Assembly (NCBI RefSeq): GCF_018967865.2
Contig: NZ_JAHLZY020000001.1
Location: forward strand, 558,001-622,000
DNA length: 64,000 nucleotides
Source of the DNA: Hymenobacter siberiensis
Lineage (GTDB): Bacteria; Bacteroidota; Bacteroidia; Cytophagales; Hymenobacteraceae
Direction: 5' to 3'
Both the position numbers and the translations under genes were made by a program. Positions 1 through 9,400 of the stretch are shown here, one piece after another (the stretch's first letter is position 1; every line of letters begins with the position of its first letter). Below the pieces are notes generated by a model. That model saw only the letters and a list, made by a program, of their open reading frames with translations, was not told the origin of the DNA and did no database searches.

Positions 1-77
1 TCTTTTTTGCTGCACGACGAGAGGGATAGAGTCGCGCCAGCCAGCGCCAGCAGTGGGAGAAGTCTGAAACTTTTCAT
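1..77 (-). CDS. Lipoprotein N-terminus, partial at window edge
   Basis: Only the first 25 codons are present; the gene runs off the left edge. The translation begins MKSFRLLPLLALAG and reaches a lipobox ending in Ser-Ser-Cys, followed by Ser-Lys-Lys. This is a typical Bacteroidota lipoprotein signal peptide: short basic start, hydrophobic core, and a Cys at residue 22 that would be lipidated. The start is the ATG whose complement lies at 75-77. Nothing can be said about the mature protein. The gene is divergent from ricT across an AT-rich gap. Confidence 0.6.
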   Translation of the reverse strand, partial: MKSFRLLPLLALAGATLSLSSCSKK

Positions 78-457
78 AATGGTTTTTGGGATGATGATTT
101 GGTGAAGAATGAGCGAATGTATAGGGCTGTAATTACAAATAAGAGCACTCATTCATTCGTATTTTGAAAATGGTTTAATCAAAATGCCTTTTTTTGGAAT
201 CTGAATGAGTTTTTGCTGATTTACATTGCAAAAAATGACAAAATCTTGTAAGTGTCAGTATAATAAACTATTGTAATAGTTATATGTATGAATTGGGGCA
301 CTGCAGCCGGTATCCGGGCTGGCCGTTGGGGGGTAGGGGGTGGACCAAACCCCGCCGCGAGCCCATCGGAAGCGCCCTGTGCTATTTGTGTATCTTTGCT
401 AGGAACCGAATTTTCGCGAAAACCAGCTTTTCGCCCAACTATATAATTGTCTGACTT
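78..457. other. Intergenic AT-rich divergent promoter region
   Basis: No gene is seen here. About 120-290 is strongly AT-rich against the GC-rich surroundings, as expected for a divergent control region between the lipoprotein gene and ricT. The part nearest ricT is GC-rich again and holds a -7-like box at 391-398. Confidence 0.5.
391..398 (+). promoter_or_regulatory. Bacteroidota -7 promoter box upstream of ricT
   Basis: TATCTTTG matches the Bacteroidota sigma-ABfr -7 consensus TAnnTTTG exactly and lies about 60 bp upstream of the ricT ATG. No good TTG at -33 is seen at the usual spacing, so the call rests on the -7 box and its position. Confidence 0.4.
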
Positions 458-2218
458 GTGGCTTGTGCATCATGTTCAACCGGTGGGGGCTGCGGCACCA
501 CCAAAGTAGGGGGCTGCGGCTCGAAGGGGGGCTGTAGCTCCGGCGGCTGCACTCGAATGAACGTCTTCGACTGGCTGCAGGACGTGGAAATCCCCGATTC
601 CTTCGCCGGCTTCGACCTGGTGGAAGTGCGCTTCAAGGGCGGGCGTAAGGAGTTTATGCGAAACGACTTACGCCTGCCCCTCGTGACCGGCGACGCCGTG
701 GTGGTGGATGCCGCCGGCTCGGGCTGGCACCTTGGCCACGTCTCGCTCAAGGGCGAGCTGGTGCGCCTGCAAATGCGCAAGAAGAAGGTGCCCACCGACT
801 CCAAGGAAATCCGCAATATCCTGCGCGTTGCCACCCCCGACGACGAGGAGCGGTGGCAGGCCGTGCGCGACCTCGAAACCGGTACCATGTTCCGGGCCCG
901 CGCCATGGTGAGCGAATTGCGCCTGCGCATGAAGCTGAGCGACGTGGAATACCAGGCCGACCGTACCCGCGCCCTCTTCTATTATTCGGCCGAGGACCGG
1001 GTCGATTTCCGCGAGCTCATCCGCCGCCTGGCCGACGAGTTCCGGGTGCGCGTCGAGATGCGCCAGATTTCGCTGCGGCAGGAAGCCGGCCGTATCGGCG
1101 GCCTTGGCATTTGTGGGCGCGAGCTGTGCTGCTCGACCTGGCTCACCGACTTCAAAACCGTGAGCACCACCGCCGCCCGCTACCAGAACCTCAGCCTGAA
1201 CCCCCAGAAACTAGCCGGCCAGTGCGGCCGCCTCAAGTGCTGCCTCAACTACGAGCTGGACGCTTACCTCGATGCCCTGAAGGACATCCCGCAGGTTCAG
1301 CGCCCCCTCAAAACTAATAAGGGCGAAGCCTTTTTGCAGAAAACCGACATCTTCCGCCGCCGCATGTGGTTTGCCTTTAAGGGCGACAACAACTGGGTGA
1401 TGCTGGACACGGCCCGGGTGAAAGAGCTGCTGGAAATGAATAAGCGCGGCGAGGTTATCGAAAGCCTGCTGCCCCCCCGCGAAGAAGCCCCCGAGCCCGA
1501 AGTGTCGGCCATTGTGGAAGGCTCGCTCGACCGCCTCGACGACAAAATAAAATCGAGCGCCAAGCGCACCAAGCGCAAGAAAGGCAAAGGCGAGAAAGAA
1601 GGCGAAACCGCCGAAGCCCGCCTCCCCCGCGAAGGCCGGGAGCTGCGCGAGCCCCGTGCGCCCCGCCCCGAGCGGGAGCCCCGCGCCGCCCAGGAACCCG
1701 GCACCGAGCCCCGCGAAGGTCGCGAGGCCCGCGAGCCTCGCGAAGGCCGGCCCCCTCGCGACGGCCGCCGCCCCGCCGGTGCCGCCCCCGCCGGCCCCCG
1801 CCCGCCCGAGCAGATGACCAGTCCCGGCCCCGGCGATGCCGACAACCCGGTGCCTGCCCTGGGCGATACGGCCGAGCAGCGCGGCCGCCGTGGTGCCGCC
1901 GCCCGCCCCAGCAACCGCCGCGGCGGCCGCAACCGGACCGACGCGCCCCGCCCCGAGGGCGAAGCCGGCGAGCCGCGCCCCGAAGGCCCCCGCACCCGTC
2001 GCCCCGACAGCCCCCGCCGCGCCGATTCTACCGCCGGTGCCCCGCCCCGCCCCGCCGCCGAAGGCACGGGTGAGCCGCGCCCGCGCCGCGAGGGTGGCGA
2101 GCGCCGCGCAGAAGGCGGCGAGCGCCGCGAAGGCCGGGGCGGCCGCAACCGGCGCAGCGGCCGTGGCCCGGCCGGCGAAGGCGGTGCCGCGTCCGACTCG
2201 GCCCCGGCCGGCTCGTAA
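458..2218 (+). CDS. ricT: PSP1-domain protein RicT with long disordered tail
   Basis: 586 aa. The PSP1/RicT fold covers about residues 40-290 and carries the family's cysteines: C219, C224-C225, C256 and C261-C262 (GICGRELCCSTW and GQCGRLKCCLNYE). In Bacillus the Ric proteins bind iron-sulfur clusters and act with RNase Y in mRNA processing; the role in Bacteroidota is less clear. An extra Cys-rich start (six Cys within residues 3-31) precedes the domain. After about residue 340 the protein becomes a 240-residue Arg/Glu/Pro/Gly-rich, probably disordered tail with repeated REPREGR-like units, resembling RNA-binding RGG/RE tails. gldH follows 36 bp downstream in the same direction, a pairing that is widespread in Bacteroidota and suggests co-transcription. 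Confidence 0.88.
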   Translation: MACASCSTGGGCGTTKVGGCGSKGGCSSGGCTRMNVFDWLQDVEIPDSFAGFDLVEVRFKGGRKEFMRNDLRLPLVTGDAVVVDAAGSGWHLGHVSLKGELVRLQMRKKKVPTDSKEIRNILRVATPDDEERWQAVRDLETGTMFRARAMVSELRLRMKLSDVEYQADRTRALFYYSAEDRVDFRELIRRLADEFRVRVEMRQISLRQEAGRIGGLGICGRELCCSTWLTDFKTVSTTAARYQNLSLNPQKLAGQCGRLKCCLNYELDAYLDALKDIPQVQRPLKTNKGEAFLQKTDIFRRRMWFAFKGDNNWVMLDTARVKELLEMNKRGEVIESLLPPREEAPEPEVSAIVEGSLDRLDDKIKSSAKRTKRKKGKGEKEGETAEARLPREGRELREPRAPRPEREPRAAQEPGTEPREGREAREPREGRPPRDGRRPAGAAPAGPRPPEQMTSPGPGDADNPVPALGDTAEQRGRRGAAARPSNRRGGRNRTDAPRPEGEAGEPRPEGPRTRRPDSPRRADSTAGAPPRPAAEGTGEPRPRREGGERRAEGGERREGRGGRNRRSGRGPAGEGGAASDSAPAGS

Positions 2219-2254
2219 TCAACGCCGGTTTGTTTTTGGATACCAATTGCTATT

Positions 2255-2746
2255 ATGAATCAGTATTTTGCATGGAAGTTGGTGGTAGTGGGTGGGCTCC
2301 TGAGCCTGCTCACGGCCTGCGACCCCAACCGGGTTTTTGAGCAGAATACGGACTTCCCGAAGTACTCGTGGGACGTGCAGCAGAAGCCCGCCTTCACCTT
2401 TACTATTGAGGACACGACGGCGCGCTACGACGTGTTTTTCAACGTGCGCTATGCTTCAGCGTATGGGTTTTACAACCTGTACATGAAGCACACGCTCACC
2501 GGGCCCGCCGGCCCGGCGGGCCCGCCGCTGCTGCACCAAATCCTGCTGATGGACCCCAAAACCGGCGAACCCAAAGGCAGCGGCACCGGCGATATCTACG
2601 ACCTGCAGGCCCTGGCGCTGCCCAACCAGCACTTCGCCAAACCCGGCAGCTACACCCTCACTCTGGAGCAGTACATGCGCCAGGACCAGCTGCCCGGCCT
2701 CATGGCTGTGGGCGTGCGGGTGGCCCGGCATGCGGAGAAAAAGTAA
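2255..2746 (+). CDS. gldH: Gliding motility lipoprotein GldH
   Basis: 163 aa, the usual size for GldH. The signal peptide ends in the lipobox LLTAC, so C22 would be the lipidated residue, followed by Asp-Pro-Asn. The body has the GldH pattern: an early W/Y-rich strand (YSWDV), a central receptor-like beta region and a C-terminal segment ending in a basic tail. GldH is needed for gliding and for stability of the gliding/T9SS apparatus in Flavobacterium. Its place directly after a PSP1 gene is typical. A strong hairpin terminator follows at 2772-2809. Two T9SS cargo genes later in the window fit an organism with this system. Confidence 0.85.
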   Translation: MNQYFAWKLVVVGGLLSLLTACDPNRVFEQNTDFPKYSWDVQQKPAFTFTIEDTTARYDVFFNVRYASAYGFYNLYMKHTLTGPAGPAGPPLLHQILLMDPKTGEPKGSGTGDIYDLQALALPNQHFAKPGSYTLTLEQYMRQDQLPGLMAVGVRVARHAEKK

Positions 2747-2771
2747 ATGGATTGGAAATGGCTGCAATGCC

Positions 2772-2809
2772 AAAAGGCCGGCCTCACACAATGCGGGGCC
2801 GGCCTTTTT
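2772..2809 (+). terminator. Rho-independent terminator after gldH
   Basis: A 12-bp GC-rich stem, AAAAGGCCGGCC pairing with GGCCGGCCTTTT, is followed by a T run. It sits just after the gldH stop. The A-rich left side means it may also work for the convergent cold-shock gene. Confidence 0.8.
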
Positions 2810-2838
2810 CTGTGACGCAAACAGCGCGGTATTGATTA

Positions 2839-3030
2839 TTATACCCGGGTTACGTCCACGGCGTTGGGGCCTTTCTTGCCGGCTTTGATGTTGAACTGTA
2901 CCCGGTCGCCTTCCTGGATTTCGTGGATGAGGCCGGTTTGGTGGACGAAGATTTCTTCCTCATTATCGTCGGCAATGATGAAGCCGAAGCCTTTGGTGTC
3001 GTCGTAAAACTTAACGGTGCCGGTAAGCAT
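2839..3030 (-). CDS. Cold-shock domain protein (CspA family)
   Basis: 63 aa single cold-shock domain. It begins MLTGTVKFYDDTKGFGFI, with the RNP1 motif KGFGFI and the RNP2-like motif EIFVHQ, and ends at the usual length. It binds single-stranded nucleic acid and probably acts as an RNA chaperone. The reading frame is open for 53 more codons upstream, but the family begins at this Met, so the start is placed at 3030. It converges on gldH and is divergent from the disordered-protein gene at 3264. Confidence 0.92.
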   Translation of the reverse strand: MLTGTVKFYDDTKGFGFIIADDNEEEIFVHQTGLIHEIQEGDRVQFNIKAGKKGPNAVDVTRV

Positions 3031-3263
3031 AAGCGTGGGGTAAGGGTAAAATGAATCGGGTTTTGATGCGCTGCACCTGGCCGGCCAAGGGCCAAAAAAC
3101 CGAAGCGCGGCGGGCCGTTCCCGGACAAAGGTAAAATGGCACCACCGAAAATCGTGCCGATGCCCGCGCCCGACCCGCGCCGAAAACAACGGGTTCGGCC
3201 GTGCGTATAGGGAAGCAGCCTTTGGCTAATGCCCTCCACCTCTCCACTTATCAGCCCACCACC

Positions 3264-4442
3264 ATGACCAACGCCGAAGAAAACCTGAACACCGAGCCCA
3301 ACGACATCGCCGGCAACCGCATCGACGGGCCGGTGGGCAATACGGCCACCAAGCACACCCGGCCCGGCGAAGGCGTGGGCCCGCCCGGCGGCCCGCCCAC
3401 CAGCCCCGCCGCTGCCGCGCTGGTATCGAGCGAAGCGCTGGCCGCCGCCGAAACCAGCATGGCCGCCGGAGCCGTGGACGCCGACGCCCAGCCCCAGGAA
3501 AATAAAGAAGCCAACCCCGCCGACCTGGTGCCCGAAGGCTCCTACGGCGGCAATTTCGGCAACGGCACCCAGGACAGCTACCAAGACCAGGACCGCCGCG
3601 AAAACCAGGACAGCGACCCCAACCGGGGCGAGTTTGGTGCCCAGGACCTGGGCGGCACCACCCACGGCGGCTTTGGCAACCAGAACCGGCTGGCCGATTA
3701 CGAGCCCAACAATACCGCCGAGGACAACTACTACGGCGGCTCCGGCCGCCCCGGTAAGCAGGACAATTCCTACCGCAGCTACGACGGCCGCGACGAGCGC
3801 CTCGACAGCCGCACCGAATATGGTTTTGAGGCCGGTACCGCCACCGGCCAAACGCCTACCAGCGCCAATCCCCACGAAAACGACAACGGCTCGACCAAAG
3901 GCCCCGGCAGTGGCTACTCGGCCGACTACGGCCATACCTCGCTCAACCCAAGCAACGCTACTGACCAGCGCAATGGCGCAGCGCCCGAAGTAGACCACCG
4001 CAACCAGACCGAGGACTACATGCCCGCCCAAAGCGGCACCGACAGCCAGGGCCGCCACGACCCGGAAGCCTACTCCACCAATCAGCCCGAAATGGCCAAC
4101 CAGCGCGGCCAGGGCTACGGCGACCGAAACCGCGAACAGCCCAACAGCCTGCCCAATAACAACACCGGCGATGAGCGCAACGGCTACACGGCGGCCGGCG
4201 CTAACAAGGGCGATGTAGGGCAGGGCATCGGCTCACGCGGCGGCTCATATAACGATGCCTACGACGACAGCAAAGCCGGTAGTACTATGGGCTCGCCCGC
4301 CCAGGGCGACCAGCGCGCCGAAGACAAGGCCCAAAACTACGGCTTCGCTGCCCGCCAGGAGAACCGGAACAGCGAGGACGACAGCGCCGACCACGGTGCG
4401 CCGCGCCGCAACGCCGGCCGCGATGGCGCAGCCGACGAATAG
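3264..4442 (+). CDS. Hydrophilic, probably disordered protein
   Basis: 392 aa, no recognised family. The composition is extreme: rich in Gly, Asn, Asp, Gln, Arg, Glu and Ser, poor in large hydrophobics, no signal peptide and no membrane segment. Short motifs recur loosely (GNQNR, DNYYGGSG, GYGDRNRE). Such proteins are usually intrinsically disordered and resemble stress or desiccation hydrophilins, but that is inference. Start chosen at the ATG giving MTNAEENLNTEP; the frame is open 21 codons further upstream without family support. The gene converges on the secreted-protein gene at 4535, with a long palindrome in the gap. Confidence 0.65.
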   Translation: MTNAEENLNTEPNDIAGNRIDGPVGNTATKHTRPGEGVGPPGGPPTSPAAAALVSSEALAAAETSMAAGAVDADAQPQENKEANPADLVPEGSYGGNFGNGTQDSYQDQDRRENQDSDPNRGEFGAQDLGGTTHGGFGNQNRLADYEPNNTAEDNYYGGSGRPGKQDNSYRSYDGRDERLDSRTEYGFEAGTATGQTPTSANPHENDNGSTKGPGSGYSADYGHTSLNPSNATDQRNGAAPEVDHRNQTEDYMPAQSGTDSQGRHDPEAYSTNQPEMANQRGQGYGDRNREQPNSLPNNNTGDERNGYTAAGANKGDVGQGIGSRGGSYNDAYDDSKAGSTMGSPAQGDQRAEDKAQNYGFAARQENRNSEDDSADHGAPRRNAGRDGAADE

Positions 4443-4535
4443 GTGAGCAGTGAAATGGTGAGCTTGATGTTCGGACGGTGCAAGCAGTGCATCCGGAACA
4501 TCAAACTCACCACCTCACCATTTCACTGCTCACCT
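4441..4535. repeat. Long palindrome, GGTGAG...GATGTTC family, copy 1
   Basis: A large imperfect inverted repeat fills the gap between two convergent genes. The arms share AGGTGAGCAGTGAAATGGTGAG and TTGATGTTC; the right arm has an extra GTGGTGAG-like unit. It touches the stop codons on both sides and would act as a bidirectional terminator. A second, perfect copy lies at 57837-57938 in the same kind of setting. Confidence 0.8.
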
Positions 4536-5512
4536 TACCGGTGCACTTTCACGTTGATGTCGTACTGGTAGCGCGGCGGGCCGCCCAGCGGAATGGCGAA
4601 GAACGGCATGGCCTTTTCGTACTGGTCGGTCACGTAGAACACCATGTCGTTGGGCGCGGGCTTGGTGGATGTGAGGCGGAAATCGAGGCTGAGGCCGTGC
4701 TCTTTGGGCGATACCGGAAACACGCTGCTGGTCCACTCCCCGTCGCCGCTCATGGTGCCGGGCTGGCCGTTTTTAGCAATGCTGAACACGTTGAGCGTGG
4801 CCGCATTATCGGCGTCGAAGTTGCTTTGCTTGATGCTCACCACCTTGTCGTTCACGAAAGGGTAGAGGTGCACGGTGGTTTTGGTGGCCGTGGCCGGCAG
4901 CCGTAAGCAATACTCGTAAGTGAAGGCGTTGCCGCCCTCCACCGACACGTTGGCCGTGGGGCTGGTGCTGAAAAAGTAGCGGTACAGGTTGCCGTCGTTG
5001 CCGGTGAGGCCCCGGGCTACGAACTTGAAAACGCGGCCTTTAAATTCATTTACCTGCTCGCCCTCCAGCGGGTTCAGCGGGCCGAAGGTGTACCATTTGC
5101 CATTGTACTGCGGCTCATTGCCGAAGGTCTGGCTTTTGAGCAGGCGGCCGGTGGGCACGGGATTGGTGGGGCGCGGGTCGCGGGCCTGCGGGCCGCTGAA
5201 AGTGCCCGGGCCGCCGTAGAGGCTGAACGACGTGGTGGTATTGGCAGCGCCTTTCAGGTCGTCGTTTTTGCCGCCGCAGTCGGGGTCGAATACGCGGATG
5301 TAGACCGGGGCGCGCTGCGTTGAGGGAACTAGGAAGAAGAAGGTTTGGGTGAAATCATCGTCGCCCCACATCTTGTCTGACTGCGCACCGAAGGTGACCA
5401 GACTCTCGACCCGTTCGCCGGCGTTGGGCACCGCCTGGGCCTGAGCTTGCGGGGTTAACGCAAATGCCAGCGCAACCAGCGCACTACAATACCAAAAACA
5501 TTGTTTTACCAT
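4535..5512 (-). CDS. Secreted protein of unknown function
   Basis: 325 aa, not recognised. A Sec signal peptide (MVKQCFWYCSALVALAFAL ending in QAQAQA) is clear. The mature protein is beta-rich with conserved-looking segments such as TFFFLVPSTQRAPVYIRVFDPDCGG and, near the C-terminus, a second receptor-like strand set ending YQYDINVKVHR. There is no lipobox and no T9SS sorting domain, so a periplasmic location is most likely. Start taken at the Met beginning the signal peptide; the frame is open nine codons upstream. It overlaps no neighbour when both this gene and the divergent DinB-like gene use their internal starts. Confidence 0.65.
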   Translation of the reverse strand: MVKQCFWYCSALVALAFALTPQAQAQAVPNAGERVESLVTFGAQSDKMWGDDDFTQTFFFLVPSTQRAPVYIRVFDPDCGGKNDDLKGAANTTTSFSLYGGPGTFSGPQARDPRPTNPVPTGRLLKSQTFGNEPQYNGKWYTFGPLNPLEGEQVNEFKGRVFKFVARGLTGNDGNLYRYFFSTSPTANVSVEGGNAFTYEYCLRLPATATKTTVHLYPFVNDKVVSIKQSNFDADNAATLNVFSIAKNGQPGTMSGDGEWTSSVFPVSPKEHGLSLDFRLTSTKPAPNDMVFYVTDQYEKAMPFFAIPLGGPPRYQYDINVKVHR

Positions 5513-5629
5513 GCAGCCAAGATACCAGCCCGAAACCAAATGCTGAGCTTGGCGGGGCGGAAATCCACCGTAAAGTATTCGGAATCCGCTGCTAAATTGT
5601 ATGTTTACGACTCGTTAGCCTCTGCTTTT

Positions 5630-6226
5630 ATGCCCGTTGCCGTTCGTGCCACCTCCGATTTCTTTGACCAGCTAACCAATGACCTGCTGGTGCTACGGGT
5701 GAAGGCGCAGCAGCGTTTTCGGCCCCTGAGCGCCGAAGAGCTGAACCGCCGCCCCGGCCCCAGCCGCTGGAGCGCCGGCCAGTGCCTGGAACACCTCAAC
5801 ATTGTGGGCGGCTACTACTTACCCAGCATCGCGGCCCGCATCAAGCGCGCCCAGGAGCGGGGCTCGAGGCCGGCTGCCGTGGCCAAACAGGGCTATCTGG
5901 GTAAGAAATTTATCGACGCCATGCGCACGCCATCGAGCGTCAAAACCTACAATTCGCCCCAGCGCTATGCGCCCACGGGCACCCGCCTGCCGCGCACCGT
6001 TACCGAGGTTTTCAGTCGGCAGGTCGATGAGCTGCTGCGCCTCACGCTGCTGGCCCGGCAGGTTAATGCCAACACCATCCGCATTCCCAACGCTTTATTT
6101 CCGTTGATTTTGCTGCGCCTCACCGACCAGCTCGAATTCCTGGTGGTGCACATGCAGCGCCACATTGCCCAGGCCGAAGCCGTGCTGGCCGGCAATGCCG
6201 TGGGAGCCAAAGCCTCGGCGGCCTGA
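5630..6226 (+). CDS. DinB-like four-helix-bundle protein
   Basis: 198 aa. It fits the DinB/YfiT-like superfamily: four long helices with metal-ligand histidines in the expected places, WSAGQCLEHLNIV early on and LVVHMQRHIAQAE near the end. Family members are metal-dependent thiol transferases or related enzymes; the substrate cannot be read from sequence. The frame is open to 5501, but that would overlap the divergent secreted-protein gene, and the DinB fold needs only the part from MPVAVRATSDFF. A terminator follows at 6279-6307. Confidence 0.75.
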   Translation: MPVAVRATSDFFDQLTNDLLVLRVKAQQRFRPLSAEELNRRPGPSRWSAGQCLEHLNIVGGYYLPSIAARIKRAQERGSRPAAVAKQGYLGKKFIDAMRTPSSVKTYNSPQRYAPTGTRLPRTVTEVFSRQVDELLRLTLLARQVNANTIRIPNALFPLILLRLTDQLEFLVVHMQRHIAQAEAVLAGNAVGAKASAA

Positions 6227-6278
6227 GAAATGCCCCGACCATCCGCAAAATTTTGTCGGAATGACCGTGAAACTGTAG

Positions 6279-6307
6279 AAGCGCCGGGCTACCCGGCGCT
6301 TTTTTTA
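6279..6307 (+). terminator. Terminator after DinB-like gene
   Basis: AAGCGCCGGG pairs with CCCGGCGCTT around a four-base loop and is followed by a run of seven T. It lies about 50 bp after the stop codon. Confidence 0.8.
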
Positions 6308-6382
6308 TAGCGCGAACCTTTCGTTCGTGTCCCCGCGCTGCTGGCTGGTTCTGTGACGCGAACTAAAAGTTCGCGCTACGGT
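6307..6382. repeat. Imperfect palindrome with GCGCGAAC/GTTCGCG arms
   Basis: The left arm TAGCGCGAACCTTTCGTTCG at 6308-6327 is repeated inverted at about 6356-6381 (GACGCGAACTAAAAGTTCGCGC). Each arm is itself a small palindrome. It lies between the DinB terminator and the macroglobulin gene and encodes nothing visible. Confidence 0.6.
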
Positions 6383-6467
6383 GTGCGAAAATATAGCCCG
6401 CTCTGTGCAATAAAGTTCGACCGGGCATCTTTATGGCTTCAACCTTCTGCTTGTGCCCACCCCGCCT

Positions 6468-9400
6468 ATGCGCCTGTTCTTGTTTGCCTGCCTGCTCCTG
6501 ACCATGATTGTTCGTGCCGACTCGGCCGCGCCCGGGTCACCGCCCGGCCCCTACGCCGCACAGTGGAAGAAGATTGACGCGCTGCTGAAGAAGGACCAGA
6601 CCGCCACGGCCGCGCCGCTGGTGGAAGCCATCTATCAGCAGGCCAAAAAGGAGGGCAACAGCCCGGCCTACGTGCGGGCGCTGCTCTATAAAATTCGCCT
6701 GCTGCAGGCTAAACAGGAGGATGCCGACGAAAAGGCCATTGCCCTGCTGGAAAATGATGTGAAAACCGCCGCCTTTCCGGCTCGGCCCATTCTGCACTCG
6801 CTGCTGGCCGAGCAGTACACCACCTACCTCAACCAGAACCGTTACCGCCTCTACCAGCGCACGGCCGGGGCTTCGCCCACTACCGACGGCCAAAAAACGG
6901 CCGATGGCGGCACTGGCCTCGCCACCTGGGACATGGGCCGGCTGGGCGCGGCCATTGTGCGGCACTACTACCAGTCGGTGGAAGATGAGCCCCAGCGCCA
7001 GCTGAAAACCACCCTGGCCGAGCTGGGCGACCTGGCTACCGGCGGCGATGCCGAAGGCCGCGCCCTGCGCCCTACGCTGTATGATTTGCTGGCTCAGCGC
7101 GCCATTGAGGGCCTGAAGAACCAGGAATTGTACGTGACCCGGCCCGAGCAGCAGTTTCAGCTCACGGTGCCCAAGCTGTTTGGCACCGCCCAGGAGTTTG
7201 CCGCGCTGCGCCTGCTAGCCCCGGAGGCCGACTCGTTGAACGGCCAGCTGCACGCGCTGCACCTGTTACAGCGCCTCACGGCCTCGCGCCAGCAGCTGGT
7301 GCCCCAGAATCTGGCCGCCTTGGCCGATGTGGATTTGAGCCGCGTGGATTACCTGCATTCCCTCACCCAGCATACTGACCTGGCTGCGCAGTACGAGCCG
7401 GCTTTGGTGCAAATGGCCGAAACGTATGAGGCGTTACCCATCAGCACCGAGTTTATGGCCCGCCGGGCCGAAGCCGTGCGCGAAACCGGTGATAACGTGG
7501 CCGCCGTGCGCCTGGCGCGGGAGGCTGAAGCGCGGTTCTCAAAGTCGCGCGGTGCGGCGCGGGCCCGGCAGCTGCGCGAGCAGCTGGAGCAGCCGGAAAT
7601 CAGCTTTACCGCCTCGGATATCGTTCTGCCCAGCCAGTCCTGGCGGCTGGACCTGATGGCCCGCAACGTGACCAGCTTGCACGCCTGGGCCTACCGCATT
7701 TCGCTGAAGGAGTGGGAAAATTCGGGCCAGTATGATGCCCTGCAACGCACCGTGGCCCAGCGCTACGCCCGCGTCCTGCGCGCCGCGCCGGCCGCTACCT
7801 GGGCGGTGCCGGTGCCCGCGCATCCGCAGGATTACAAAGAGCAGAAGTTTGGGGCGGCGGGTGCGGCGCTACCCGTGGGGTATTATTTGGTCATCATAAG
7901 CAACCAGGCCACGAAACCGACGGAGCAGCGGCCGGGCGCGGTGACGAGCTACGGGTTTATGGGGGCGAGCGAGCTGAGCGCCGTGAGCCAGCACGGCCTT
8001 ACCGATTGGGCATTGAAGCTGCTGTTGCTGCATCGGCAGCAGGGCGCGCCGCTGGCCGGGGTGCAGGCGCAGGCCACCTACAGCCGCTACGACCAGAAGG
8101 CGCGGAAACAAATAACCCGAACGGGGGACGTGTACAAAACTGCCGCTTCGGGCGAGGTGGAAATCCAGGCTTCCAACCCAAACGAGTCGGATGGTGAGCG
8201 AGTCACGGCCGTACGCGTCTGGCGGGGCAACGACACATTGAGGCTGGACGGTATCGGGCGCTACTACCGGCCGAACCTGATGAGCGAACAGGCCCAGCGC
8301 CGCACCTTCCTGTTTACCGACCGCGCTATTTACCGGCCCGGCCAGACGCTGTATTTCAAAGGCATTCTGACGGAAACACTGCGCGGCAAAAGCAGCCTTG
8401 TAACCAAGCAGCCGGTAGTGGTCGGGCTGATGGACGTGAACGGCCAGCCCGTGCAAACCCTGCCGTTCACCACCTCAGAGTTTGGGAGTTTCAACGGTTC
8501 CATCGTGCTTCCCACGGGTCTGCTTAATGGCGAAATGACTCTGCAAACCGACCACGGTAGCCTCCGTTTCGCAGTGGAGGACTATAAGCGGCCCACTTTT
8601 CTGGTCAGCATCGACTCAGTGCCCGGCCGGCCACAGCTGGGCCAGCCGCTCGCCATCAATGGCCGCGCCCGCGCCTATGCCGGGCAGGCCACCGACGGCG
8701 CTACGGTAAGCTACCGCATTACGCGCCGCGAGCTATTTGCGCTGTTCGATTATGGCTACGGCGGGCGCGGGATGTATGCGCCGGGCCGGGGGCAGGGCAG
8801 CCAGGAAATTGCCCACGGTACCACCGCCACCGATGCTGAAGGTCGCTTTACGCTCACCTTCACGCCGCCGCTGGTGCCCAAAGCCACCGGCCGCCGGGGT
8901 TGGGAGCCGGGCTATTTATTCGAAGTAACCGCCGACGTGACCGATGCGGCCGGCGAAACCCGCACCGGCACCCGCAGCTTCCCCATTGGCCGCAATCCGC
9001 TCAGTCTGCGCCTGGCCGGCCCCGCTATGGCCGACAAAGCCAAGCTGCCCACCTACACGCTACTCAGCACCAACGCCACCGGCGAGGCGCTGCCCGCCGC
9101 TGGCACGTTGCGCCTGCTGGCCCGCCGCTACCGGCCCAACCCGCCCGGTGTGCCCGGCCCGGCTCCCGAAACGGAGGAAAATGAAGCCAAGTCGGAGCTG
9201 GTGAAAACCCTGGCTTTCGACACCAAAGCCAGCTCTGCCCTCGACCTGCAAGCTGCCCTGGCCGCCCTGCCCACCGGCCGCTACCGCCTCGAAGCCTTCA
9301 CCGCCGAAACCGACACGGCCCGCCTTGATTTCACGCTCTACGACGCGCAGTCCGCCATCGTGCCCTTCGCCACGCCGGATTGGTTTGTGGCCCTGGCCGA

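Noticed and set aside
2850..4058. 402-codon minus-strand frame overlapping the cold-shock and disordered-protein genes
   Set aside because: It crosses a convincing cold-shock gene in another frame and is Gly/Val/Ala-rich without features.
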